DNA of 64,000 nt from Pseudomonas petrae. Its GTDB lineage: Bacteria > Pseudomonadota > Gammaproteobacteria > Pseudomonadales > Pseudomonadaceae. This document shows, piece by piece, positions 56,442 through 64,000 of this stretch. The notes below the pieces were generated by a model. The model was given only the letters and a program-made list of their open reading frames with translations, ran no database searches and was not told the DNA's origin. Made by a program: the position numbers and the translations under genes. The DNA is taken from the NCBI RefSeq assembly GCF_021728295.1, contig NZ_JAKJXE010000005.1, positions 1 to 64,000 of the forward strand, read 5' to 3'. Positions within the stretch are counted from its first letter, which is position 1. Each line of letters opens with the position of its first letter.

Positions 56442-57529
56442 AGCACCACCTCGGTCTTCAGCGCGCGGGTTTCTTCAGCACGTTCCAGCGCCAGGGCGAT
56501 CAACCGGTCGATCAGCTCGGCGTAGCTCAATCCGCTGGCCTGCCAAAGTTTCGGGTACATGCTGATGGAGGTGAAACCGGGAAGCGTGTTGACCTCGTTG
56601 ATGATGATTTCCCGTGCCTCGGTAACAAAGAAATCCACCCGCGCCAAACCGGCGCAGCCCAGCACGCGATAGGCCTGCAGCGCCACTTCACGCACGGCCT
56701 CGCTCATGTCTTCGGGCAACTGCGCGGGGATGGCGATGCGCGCCTGACCGTCATTCAGGTACTTGGTGTCATACGCATAAAACGCGTCATTGGCCACGAC
56801 CTCACCGCACACACTGACCTTCGGCTCGTGGTTGCCCAGCACGGCGCATTCCACCTCACGACCGACGATGCCCTGCTCGATCAGCACCTTGTTGTCGTAG
56901 TCGAAAGCCAGTTTCAGGGCGGCGGCGTAACCGGCTTCGTCAGTGACTTTGCTCACGCCGACCGACGATCCCTGGCACGCAGGTTTGACGAAAAGCGGCA
57001 GGCCCAGTTGGGCGGAGACGCTGACAAAATCCACCGTCTCGCCACGGTGAAGGACCACGAACGGCGCGACCGAAATACCCGCATCGCGCAGCAGCCGTTT
57101 GGTCACGTCCTTGTCCATGCAGGCCGCCGAGCTCAGCACATCCGGGCCCACGAACGGAATGTCCAGCAGGCGCAACATGCCCTGCAGACAGCCGTCTTCC
57201 CCGAAACTGCCGTGGATCAGCGGGAACACCACGTCGATGCGCGGCACCTCCTGCCCGGTCTGCACTTCCACGAACTGCGGCCCGCTCGCGCCCGGCATCA
57301 GCGAAAGCAGACGGCCGGATTCACTGAGTTTGATGTGCGCCGGATCGGTGGGGTTCTGCAGGTAATCCTGCTCGTGGAAGCGCAGCCAATGGCCCTGCTT
57401 GTCGACGCCAATAAGGGTGATGGAAAAGTTATTGCGATCAATCGCGTTGATCACGTTGCGCGCCGATTGCAACGACACTTCATGCTCGGAGGATTGCCCA
57501 CCGAAAACGATGGCGACTGACTTTTTCAA
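56438..57529 (-). CDS. ddl: D-alanine--D-alanine ligase
   Basis: A 363-residue ATP-grasp ligase that makes the D-Ala-D-Ala dipeptide for peptidoglycan. The N-terminus ([20 protein letters not shown]), the loop [21 protein letters not shown], and the metal site [16 protein letters not shown] ([20 protein letters not shown]) are typical of the longer DdlA form. The only start fitting the family N-terminus is TTG at 57529, with AGGAG nine bases upstream. This Ddl is outside the mur/fts cluster, so a second copy is likely elsewhere. The gene symbol does not distinguish ddlA from ddlB. Confidence 0.92.
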   Translation of the reverse strand: MKKSVAIVFGGQSSEHEVSLQSARNVINAIDRNNFSITLIGVDKQGHWLRFHEQDYLQNPTDPAHIKLSESGRLLSLMPGASGPQFVEVQTGQEVPRIDVVFPLIHGSFGEDGCLQGMLRLLDIPFVGPDVLSSAACMDKDVTKRLLRDAGISVAPFVVLHRGETVDFVSVSAQLGLPLFVKPACQGSSVGVSKVTDEAGYAAALKLAFDYDNKVLIEQGIVGREVECAVLGNHEPKVSVCGEVVANDAFYAYDTKYLNDGQARIAIPAQLPEDMSEAVREVALQAYRVLGCAGLARVDFFVTEAREIIINEVNTLPGFTSISMYPKLWQASGLSYAELIDRLIALALERAEETRALKTEVVL

Positions 57530-57630
57530 AGGGGGATGCTCCTGAATTTCAGGTCGCAGAGCTAAAAGCAATTTGGCCCGATAGTCCAGTGCCAAGGTGG
57601 CGTGCGAGACGGAATACAGGAAAAACGGGC

Positions 57631-57681
57631 AAAAAAAATCCCGCGCCCGGGTGATCGACTGGCGATGCCCGGAGCGCGGGA
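57631..57681 (-). terminator. Rho-independent terminator of rpmE2
   Basis: On the minus strand CCCGCGCTCCGGG pairs with CCCGGGCGCGGG and is followed by a run of eight Ts. It lies 11 bases after the rpmE2 stop codon and isolates it from ddl. Confidence 0.9.
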
Positions 57682-57691
57682 GGTGCCGCTG

Positions 57692-57961
57692 TCATTCCTC
57701 TTTCTTGGCGCCGGAACCGAAGGTCGCGAAGCGCTTGTTGAAGCCCGCGATTCGGCCTTCGGTGGTGGTCTTGCGCTGTTGGCCGGTGTACATGGGATGC
57801 GACGCGCTGGACACGTCGAGGGCAACATAAGGATAGGTGTTGCCATCGGTGTGAGCATGCGTGCGGTCGGTATCAACCGTAGAGCCGATCAGGAAAAACA
57901 CATCGGCAGCGGTGTCGTGGAACAGCACCTGACGGTAGTCGGGATGGATGTCGGCTTTCAT
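57692..57961 (-). CDS. rpmE2: Ribosomal protein L31, type B (zinc-independent)
   Basis: An 89-residue L31 paralogue. It lacks the zinc-binding cysteines of type A L31 and has the B-type segments [11 protein letters not shown] and [10 protein letters not shown]. Such paralogues replace the zinc-containing L31 when zinc is scarce and free its zinc, and they are usually repressed by Zur. The start at 57961 gives the family N-terminus KADIHP. A possible Zur site lies just upstream. Confidence 0.94.
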   Translation of the reverse strand: MKADIHPDYRQVLFHDTAADVFFLIGSTVDTDRTHAHTDGNTYPYVALDVSSASHPMYTGQQRKTTTEGRIAGFNKRFATFGSGAKKEE

Positions 57962-57988
57962 CGTCTTTCTCCAGAATGTAAGCAATCA

Positions 57989-58004
57989 TGTAATACGTTA
58001 TACA
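57989..58004. promoter_or_regulatory. Candidate Zur box upstream of rpmE2
   Basis: TGTAATACGTTATACA is an A+T-rich imperfect palindrome of the kind bound by Zur, 28 bases before the rpmE2 start. Zur control of the type B L31 gene is well established in other bacteria. The match is by eye and moderate. Confidence 0.5.
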
Positions 58005-58161
58005 GTATCAATTCAACGAAGTTCAATCGGAACCAATTTTGTAACGGTTACAACTTTCGCCTTTTCCGCCGCCTCCCCTGCCGCTAACGTTCGCGCCTCT
58101 GACGACCCCAGCCCGGTCCTCAACGGGAACGGAATGAACAACAACACCAGGAGGTAGTGCC

Positions 58162-58533
58162 ATGCACTTGATCGATCGATACGAAATGAGCGTCCCGGGA
58201 CACATGAAGCTGATTGACGCCCGCAGCGCGTTGAATCATCTGCAGCGTCTGGTCCAGGCAACCGACGGCAAGCCTGAATCCGAGCAGCTCATCGACCTGC
58301 TCACCACGGTTGTGGAGGCCCTGCACGAGGCCGCCGACGACGTCATGCCTGTCAATGACCACGACGTGTTCATGCGCCAGGCGTGCGAGTGGAACTACAT
58401 CGCGCTGTCTCCCAGAGAGCGCGAAGTCCTTCACGAAATCCGCTGCTGCAACAACGATGGCAAAGAAGACATCTATCGCATGATCAGCGAGACACTGGAC
58501 CTCAAGCCGATGCCGATGCCAGAACCTCAATAA
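58162..58533 (+). CDS. Conserved hypothetical protein
   Basis: A 123-residue protein I do not recognise, with no signal peptide or membrane segment. CCAGGAGGTAG, a very strong ribosome site, precedes the ATG, which supports expression. The sequence is predicted mostly helical (LIDARSALNHLQRLVQ, LIDLLTTVVEALHEAADDVM); a C-terminal SPREREVLHEI resembles the start of a LuxR-type helix-turn-helix but is too short for one. It ends in a Pro/Met-rich tail. Confidence 0.7.
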   Translation: MHLIDRYEMSVPGHMKLIDARSALNHLQRLVQATDGKPESEQLIDLLTTVVEALHEAADDVMPVNDHDVFMRQACEWNYIALSPREREVLHEIRCCNNDGKEDIYRMISETLDLKPMPMPEPQ

Positions 58534-58561
58534 TCCACGGTTGCGTTCAGGATCTGCGCGC

Positions 58562-58592
58562 AAAAAAAGGGGCGCCTGTGAATAGCGCCCCT
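58562..58592 (-). terminator. Rho-independent terminator of the APC permease gene
   Basis: On the minus strand AGGGGCGC and GCGCCCCT form a stem followed by seven Ts, about 20 bases after the permease stop. The A-run on the other side also lets it serve the hypothetical gene in part. Confidence 0.88.
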
Positions 58593-58613
58593 CCTGCATG
58601 GCTCGTCCAGTCG

Positions 58614-59939
58614 CTATGCCGCTTCTTGAAAATCCATTTCCGGCGGCTGACGACGGAACCCGCCAGTCAGCCACGCCAGGTACACGCAGCCGACGGCCAA
58701 CCAGGCCAGACCCAGCATGATTGCCAGCTTGTCCAGGCTGATCATCAGCCACAAATCGGCAATCAGACCAATCAATGGGCAGATCAGAAACAGCATCAGC
58801 TCGCGGAGCCCGCGTTTCTCGCCTGCAATCCAGTAGTGAAAAATGACCGACAGGTTGACCAGACTGAACGCCAGAAACGCACCAAAGTTGATGAACGAGG
58901 TGGACGTGGTGACGTCCAGTTTCAGCGCCAGCAACGCCACCACCGCGCACAGCAGAATGCTGTTGACCGGCGTACCGAACCGTTCGCTCAGGCTGGCAAA
59001 GAACGACTTGGGCAACACGCCGTCGCGGCCCATTGCATAGAGCAGGCGCGAGCCGCTGGCCTGGGCAGAAAGCCCTGATGCGAACTGCCCGACGATGAGG
59101 CCAATGAGGAAGATCGTCACGAACACGTCGCCGCCGATGTTGCGCGCAATTTCATAAGCGGCCGAGTCAACGTTCTCGAACTGCGCGGAGGGATGGGCAA
59201 GCTGCACGAAGTACGACACGCCGACAAAGATCAATCCGCCGATCAGCGTAATCAGCATGATCGCCCGAGGGATGGTGCGGCGCGGATCACGGGTTTCTTC
59301 AGTCAGGGTGCTGACGGCGTCGAAGCCCAGAAAGGAATAACAGGCAATCGCCGCTCCGCTCATGATCAACGGCATCTGCATGTCACCGTTCAGGAAGGGC
59401 GACAGTGTCCACAACGGTTTGCTGGCGTCGCCGCCGATGTAATGAATGCACAGCGCCACGAAGGCGGCGAGCACCAGGAACTGCACGATCATCAGCAGGG
59501 CGTTGATGGTATTGGCGAGCTTGAGGCCGACGATGTTGATCAGGCTGGTCACGACGATGAACGTCAGCACCCACACCGGCTGTGGCACAGACGGGAACGC
59601 AGAGCCCAGATACGCGGCACCGATCAGCCAGATCGCCATGGGCAAGAACAGGTAATCCAGCAGCACCGCCCAGCCGGCAATAAACCCCAGCTTGGGGCTG
59701 ATGGCTTTGCGCACGTAACTGTAGGCAGAACCGGCCACCGGAAACGCAGCCGCCATGCGGCCGTAACTCATGGCCGTGAAAAACATGGCAACCAGTGCCG
59801 CAAGATAGGACGCGGGGACCATCCCGCCGGTGGTTTGCGCGAGGATGCCAAAGGTGCCGAGCACAATGATGGGGGTCATGTAGGCGATGCCGAACAGCAC
59901 CACCGACCCTAATGAAAGGGTGCGTTGCAAACGAGCCAT
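58614..59939 (-). CDS. APC-superfamily amino acid/amine permease
   Basis: A 441-residue inner-membrane transporter of the amino acid-polyamine-organocation superfamily with about 12 hydrophobic segments. The first helix (LGSVVLFGIAYMTPIIVLGT) and the motif GSAYSYVRKAISPKLGFIAG are typical of the putrescine importer (PuuP/PlaP) and related subgroups. It lies 160 bases downstream of a nitrilase-family amidase gene on the same strand, suggesting uptake followed by hydrolysis of an amide or amine compound. Confidence 0.9.
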   Translation of the reverse strand: MARLQRTLSLGSVVLFGIAYMTPIIVLGTFGILAQTTGGMVPASYLAALVAMFFTAMSYGRMAAAFPVAGSAYSYVRKAISPKLGFIAGWAVLLDYLFLPMAIWLIGAAYLGSAFPSVPQPVWVLTFIVVTSLINIVGLKLANTINALLMIVQFLVLAAFVALCIHYIGGDASKPLWTLSPFLNGDMQMPLIMSGAAIACYSFLGFDAVSTLTEETRDPRRTIPRAIMLITLIGGLIFVGVSYFVQLAHPSAQFENVDSAAYEIARNIGGDVFVTIFLIGLIVGQFASGLSAQASGSRLLYAMGRDGVLPKSFFASLSERFGTPVNSILLCAVVALLALKLDVTTSTSFINFGAFLAFSLVNLSVIFHYWIAGEKRGLRELMLFLICPLIGLIADLWLMISLDKLAIMLGLAWLAVGCVYLAWLTGGFRRQPPEMDFQEAA

Positions 59940-60099
59940 GAGCGACTACTCCGAAATTTATAGGTTTTATGGCAGAGAAAAGTGCGGCAGAACAAAGGCG
60001 TATTTTTAGTTGGAGGGTGTGCATCCACTGCCGCGCTCAACGCGACAGTGAGGGTTCATTCTTCTTATGAGGCTTGTTATGGATGTCTCTTCTGACGCT

Positions 60100-60915
60100 T
60101 CAGGGAATCATCAGCTCGCGCACGCCGTCGGCATGTTCAATGACCTCGCCCGGCAGCCGCAGGCGCTGGTCATCCAGGTAGCGGTAATCGCGACGCGCAG
60201 CCTGTAGCTGCCGAAGATCGAGTTCGACGGTGAGTTGCGTGTCTTCCCGACCAGCCTCGTGCAACAAAGTCCCGAACGGGTCAACCAGTGCGCTGCCGCC
60301 GGCGAATACCAGCCCGCCCTCGCCTTCGCCAACCCGATTGACCATGAGCGCGAACGCCTGATTTTCCTGAGCCCGGGCCATGATCGCGGTGCGGTGGGTC
60401 GGACCGTAGGGGTCCATGTTGCCGTTGGTGACGATGATCAGATCAACGCCGAGTTGGGCCAGCGCGCGGGCCGACTCCGGGAACTCGATGTCGTAGCAGA
60501 TCAACAGGCCGACCCGCAGCCCGTTCCACTGGCAGGTGGCGTATCGATCGCCCGCGCTGAACACGCCGCGATCGGAAGCCCACAAATGCGTTTTGCGGTA
60601 ACGCAGGGCGATGCCTTCGGGGGTAATGAGCAACGTGGTGTTGAAGAACGCGCCGTTGTCATTTTCGGCCATGCCGATCACGACAGAGACACCGCGCGCC
60701 CGCGCCGCTTCACGAATGGCGCTGACACTGGGGCCGTCCAGCGCTTCGGAAACCCGGGCGACGGTCTCGCTGGAGGGGAAGCCCATCAGGTGCGTTTCCG
60801 GGAACACGATCAGCGCAGTGTCGTCAGCGCATCCCGCAATGGCATTCAGCGCGCGCTTGAGATTGTGGACGATGTCGTTGTCCTGGCCCGTCAATTGGGC
60901 GAGTTCCACCTTCAT
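60100..60915 (-). CDS. Carbon-nitrogen hydrolase (nitrilase superfamily)
   Basis: A 271-residue C-N hydrolase. The catalytic triad is visible: Glu in IVFPETHLMG, Lys in RYRKTHLW and Cys in GLLICYDIEFPE. It resembles N-carbamoylputrescine amidase and aliphatic amidase branches more than true nitrilases. AAGGAG precedes the start. With the permease it probably forms an operon, and both are divergent from a LuxR-type regulator. The substrate is not determined by sequence. Confidence 0.9.
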   Translation of the reverse strand: MKVELAQLTGQDNDIVHNLKRALNAIAGCADDTALIVFPETHLMGFPSSETVARVSEALDGPSVSAIREAARARGVSVVIGMAENDNGAFFNTTLLITPEGIALRYRKTHLWASDRGVFSAGDRYATCQWNGLRVGLLICYDIEFPESARALAQLGVDLIIVTNGNMDPYGPTHRTAIMARAQENQAFALMVNRVGEGEGGLVFAGGSALVDPFGTLLHEAGREDTQLTVELDLRQLQAARRDYRYLDDQRLRLPGEVIEHADGVRELMIP

Positions 60916-61047
60916 GGGTTCTCCTTATAAGGTCGCGGGCCGGTCGGGCACAAAATGCTGGCCTGATGATTGGCTCTGCGGGCAGTATGCGCATCAGCAC
61001 GTGTTACGGGGAATTACGCAGCTGTAGTAACCCAATAGGGGTAGAGA

Positions 61048-61860
61048 ATGACAATCGCACTTCAGGACATGGCCTGGCATCGCTCGGTCGGACAGTTGAT
61101 TGAAGCGCTGGACCGCCCCAATTTCTGGGCCCAACTGGTGCGGCTGCTTGATCAGTACGTCAGTTTCGATAGCTGGGTCGCGTTGCAATTCAGCTCCGGG
61201 CAGCGCCCGCAGGTGTTCGCCGAGAGCCCGGCTGAAGACGGAAGCCCCGACCAACTGTTTCAGGATTACCTCAAAGGCCTGTACCTGCTCGACCCCTTCT
61301 ATGTCGCCAGCCGCGAGCGCTCGCAAAGCGGCCTGTTCCGCCTTGCCGAAGTCGCACCCGAGCACTTCGAACTCACGGAGTATTACCAGCGCTACTTTCG
61401 GCTGAACGTCGTCGCCGATGAAATCCAGTTCAATTGCCAGATCGATCAGGACCGCACCCTGTGCCTGTCCCTGGGCTCAACCCAACGATTCAGCGCCGAG
61501 CAGATTGCCCTGCTGTCGATGATTCAGCCGTGGGTCATCGCATTGTTACGCCAGCGTCTGCCGTTTGAACTGGAAGCGGCGGCGAGCGATGCGGACCAAC
61601 TCGACACGCCGTTGCCAATGAGCAACTGGCGCAAACAGCTGGAAGCATCGGCTCAGCACAGCCGTGGCGCGCAATTGACCGCGCGGGAGCTGGACGTGGG
61701 CCGACTGATGCTCAGCGGCTGTTCGAGCAAGGAAATCGCCCGCAAGCTCGCTATTTCTGCGGAGACCGTGCGCGTCCATAAAAAGCACATGTACAGCAAG
61801 CTCGGCATCAAATCGCAATCCGAGCTGTTTTCGATCTTCCTGCAAGCGCAAAACGCTTGA
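61048..61860 (+). CDS. LuxR-type transcriptional regulator
   Basis: A 270-residue regulator with a C-terminal LuxR helix-turn-helix (LTARELDVGRLMLSGCSSKE, then AISAETVRVHKKHMYSKLGI). The N-terminal 200 residues do not show an obvious acyl-homoserine-lactone-binding domain or a receiver aspartate, and may be a GAF-like sensor fold. It is transcribed away from the amidase-permease pair across a 132-base shared promoter region, so it is the likely regulator of that pair. Confidence 0.85.
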   Translation: MTIALQDMAWHRSVGQLIEALDRPNFWAQLVRLLDQYVSFDSWVALQFSSGQRPQVFAESPAEDGSPDQLFQDYLKGLYLLDPFYVASRERSQSGLFRLAEVAPEHFELTEYYQRYFRLNVVADEIQFNCQIDQDRTLCLSLGSTQRFSAEQIALLSMIQPWVIALLRQRLPFELEAAASDADQLDTPLPMSNWRKQLEASAQHSRGAQLTARELDVGRLMLSGCSSKEIARKLAISAETVRVHKKHMYSKLGIKSQSELFSIFLQAQNA

Positions 61861-61937
61861 GTTACCGGACCGTCTTGCCCGATCAAAAGCGCGGCACAGC
61901 GCTTCTCCCATCAACCGTGTAAAACCCAGGATCACTT

Positions 61938-63551
61938 ATGAGCGTGTCTCTTCTCAGTCGCTACGCCGTATTCGTCGGCTGCGTGTTGTTTACCCTGTTA
62001 AGCCTCCCGTTTCTGTCCCACGAGTGGCTTTGGCCGTTCACACTGACGACCGCCGTGCTCAGCCTGATCGGGATGTTCGACCTGATCCAGGTGCCGCATT
62101 CCGTGCGCCGCAACTATCCGATACTGGGCAACATTCGCTACGCGGTGGAAAAGATTCGTCCGGAAATCCGCCAGTATCTGCTGGAGTCCGACAGCGACGC
62201 CCTACCCTTTTCCCGGGCCCAGCGCTCGCTGGTGTACGCGCGGGCCAAGAACGAAACGGCGGACAAACCGTTCGGCACGCTTATCGACGTCTACCAGACC
62301 GGCTTCGAGTTCATCAGCCATTCCATGCGCCCCGCGCCGCTGGCCGATCCGAATCAGTTCCGCGTCACGGTGGGTGGGCCGCAGTGCACACAGCCTTATT
62401 CGGCGTCGATCTTCAACATCTCCGCGATGAGCTTTGGCTCCCTCAGCGCCAACGCGATCCGCGCGCTGAACAAGGGCGCGAAGCTGGGCAACTTCATTCA
62501 CGACACCGGTGAAGGCAGCATCAGCCCGTATCACCGTGAACACAGCGGCGACCTGACGTGGGAGCTGGGCAGCGGTTATTTCGGTTGCCGCACCGCAGAC
62601 GGCCGTTTCGATCCCCAGCGCTTCGCCGCCCAGGCGCAGGACACGCAGGTGCGGATGATTGAGATCAAGATGAGCCAGGGTGCCAAACCGGGCCATGGCG
62701 GCATCCTGCCGAAACACAAAGTCACCCAGGAAATCGCCGATACGCGAGGCATCCCGATGGGCGAGGACTGCATCTCGCCGTCCCGTCACAGCGCGTTTTC
62801 AACGCCAACCGAAATGATGCAATTCATCGCGCAGTTGCGTGAGCTGTCGGGCGGCAAGCCGGTGGGCTTCAAGTTTTGCCTCGGCCATCCGTGGGAGTTC
62901 ATGGGCATCGCCAAAGCCATGCTGGAAACCGGCATCCTCCCGGACTTCATCGTGGTCGACGGCACCGAAGGCGGGACCGGCGCGGCACCCGTGGAATTCA
63001 CCGATCATATGGGCGTACCGATGCGCGAAGGCCTGTTATTCGTGCACAACACCCTGGTGGGCCTGAACCTGCGCGACAAGATCAAGCTGGGCGCCAGCGG
63101 CAAGATCGTTAGCGCGTTCGACATTGCCAGCGTCCTGGCCATCGGCGCCGATTGGGCCAACTCGGCGCGCGGCTTCATGTTCGCCATCGGCTGTATCCAG
63201 TCGCAAAGCTGCCACACCAACAAATGCCCAACTGGCGTCGCCACGCAAGACCCGTTGCGCCAGCGAGCACTCGTTGTGGAAGACAAGGCCCAGCGCGTGT
63301 TCAATTTCCATCGCACCACCCTCCACGCCCTCGCCGAAATGCTCGCCGCCGCCGGCCTCGACGCCCCGTCCCAGCTCGAAGCCAAACACCTTGTTCGACG
63401 CACTGCGGTGACCGAGGTCAAGCTGTTTTCGGAATCCCACGTTTTCCTCAAACCGGGGCAGTTGCTCAACGGCGTGATCGATAACAGCTTCTACTCGCGC
63501 ATGTGGCGCATGGCGCGGGCGGACAGCTTTGAGCCGAATGAGATTGATTGA
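61938..63551 (+). CDS. FMN-binding glutamate synthase family protein
   Basis: A 537-residue protein with two N-terminal hydrophobic segments (residues about 7-50: YAVFVGCVLFTLLSLPFL, then LWPFTLTTAVLSLIGMF) and a glutamate-synthase-type FMN domain (about 95-510). The FMN domain has ISAMSFGSLSANAIRALNKG, DGTEGGTGAAP and a cysteine cluster of the 3Fe-4S type (CIQSQSCHTNKCPTG). It lacks the glutaminase domain of GltB. The membrane-anchored single-subunit form is widespread in proteobacteria and its reaction is not established. It lies 77 bases after the LuxR-type gene on the same strand. Confidence 0.88.
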   Translation: MSVSLLSRYAVFVGCVLFTLLSLPFLSHEWLWPFTLTTAVLSLIGMFDLIQVPHSVRRNYPILGNIRYAVEKIRPEIRQYLLESDSDALPFSRAQRSLVYARAKNETADKPFGTLIDVYQTGFEFISHSMRPAPLADPNQFRVTVGGPQCTQPYSASIFNISAMSFGSLSANAIRALNKGAKLGNFIHDTGEGSISPYHREHSGDLTWELGSGYFGCRTADGRFDPQRFAAQAQDTQVRMIEIKMSQGAKPGHGGILPKHKVTQEIADTRGIPMGEDCISPSRHSAFSTPTEMMQFIAQLRELSGGKPVGFKFCLGHPWEFMGIAKAMLETGILPDFIVVDGTEGGTGAAPVEFTDHMGVPMREGLLFVHNTLVGLNLRDKIKLGASGKIVSAFDIASVLAIGADWANSARGFMFAIGCIQSQSCHTNKCPTGVATQDPLRQRALVVEDKAQRVFNFHRTTLHALAEMLAAAGLDAPSQLEAKHLVRRTAVTEVKLFSESHVFLKPGQLLNGVIDNSFYSRMWRMARADSFEPNEID

Positions 63552-63861
63552 TGAGTTGCACGCCCAGAGGTATCCACTCTCCAACCGGGCACGCGTTTAG
63601 TCAGTGGGACCATTGAGGCCGCGAAAGAGAATGTCGCAGCCTCATCGGTGCTGCCCGTATCACTGACTGGCAGCCTGCACCGCAGGATGAAATACTCCCA
63701 GCAATAAAGGCACGCGAGCGAGACACCCTGCAACATCCACCCTTTGCTTTTACCCCGCAAACCGACCACCCTGCGCGCCGCCGATCAGACCCTGCTGACA
63801 GCAAGGAACCATGGCCGCCACTGGCCCCATTTCTTTGAACACTTGTGCAAGGCCCACCGTG
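63552..63861. other. Intergenic region near the right edge
   Basis: About 310 bases with no convincing gene, terminator or operator that I can see. It separates the flavoprotein gene from the opgC-like fragment. Confidence 0.5.
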
Positions 63862-64000
63862 ATGACGAACGGACGCGACCATCGGATCGACTTCTTTCGG
63901 GGTCTGGCGCCGATTTTCATTTTCTGGGATCACGTGCCGGCCAACCCAGCGGCGGCTTACGTGCTGATGGCGTCATCACCGTGCTGTGAAATTCCCCGGC
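63862..64000 (+). pseudogene. opgC-like 5' fragment at the window edge
   Basis: From the ATG at 63862 the first 27 codons read MTNGRDHRIDFFRGLAPIFI and then FWDHVP, closely resembling the start of OpgC, the membrane protein that succinylates osmoregulated periplasmic glucans. After DHVPAN the sequence departs from OpgC (AAAYVLMASSPCCEIPR) although the frame stays open to the end of the window. This suggests a rearranged or decayed copy, but the window ends too soon to be sure. No strong ribosome site is present. Confidence 0.45.

Overview
The window is a 64 kb stretch of chromosome from a gamma-proteobacterium of the genus Pseudomonas. The gene order argG-motY-pyrC-rnt-bfd-bfr-grxD-argF, the glp and aat/aau blocks, and the many GC-rich REP/REPIN palindromes between genes are typical of the P. 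putida / P. fluorescens / P. syringae branch. I cannot fix the species. No rRNA, tRNA, CRISPR array, prophage or transposase gene was seen. Most of it is core chromosome with small accessory insertions.

Left part (0.2-14 kb): a penicillin-acylase-type lipoprotein, then the four genes of the 'ligase-associated' DNA repair set (beta-lactamase-fold exonuclease, ATP-dependent ligase, Lhr-type helicase, PdeM-type phosphoesterase). The set is split into two pairs by a complete basic amino acid ABC operon of aotJQMOP type. Then come a small proline-rich protein, dcd, a cold-shock gene, apbC/mrp, metG, a soluble rnfB-like ferredoxin, nth, a PA3496-family gene and an orphan response regulator. An A+T-richer stretch of about 1.1 kb with an unrecognised gene follows (21.6-23.3 kb).

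Middle (23.4-47.6 kb): argG, motY, pyrC-rnt, the iron storage pair bfd/bfr with a likely Fur site, grxD, a lone molybdopterin oxidoreductase, argF with an ABC ATPase, a PhzF-type isomerase, ybaK, glpK-glpR-glpD (no glpF), and the glutamate/aspartate uptake locus aatJQMP with its two-component system aauS-aauR. The aat promoter region carries two tandem sites matching the AauR motif and a sigma-54 promoter.

Right part (47.6-64 kb): a four-gene module (GntR/HutC regulator, ADP-ribosylglycohydrolase-fold enzyme, NCS1 permease, PfkB kinase) that parallels E. coli yegTUVW with a different transporter and is probably a nucleoside-type salvage or catabolic system without an assigned substrate; a FrnE-like DsbA protein, an alpha/beta hydrolase, an internally deleted metE remnant beside intact metR, a Nudix hydrolase with D-Ala-D-Ala ligase, zinc-free L31, an APC permease with a nitrilase-family amidase and a divergent LuxR-type regulator, a glutamate-synthase-like flavoprotein, and a short opgC-like fragment at the edge.

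The most unusual non-coding signal is a pair of about 300 bp repeats (2883-3187 and 27847-28145). Each directly follows a REPIN, and each folds into the same multi-hairpin architecture with compensatory base changes between the two copies.
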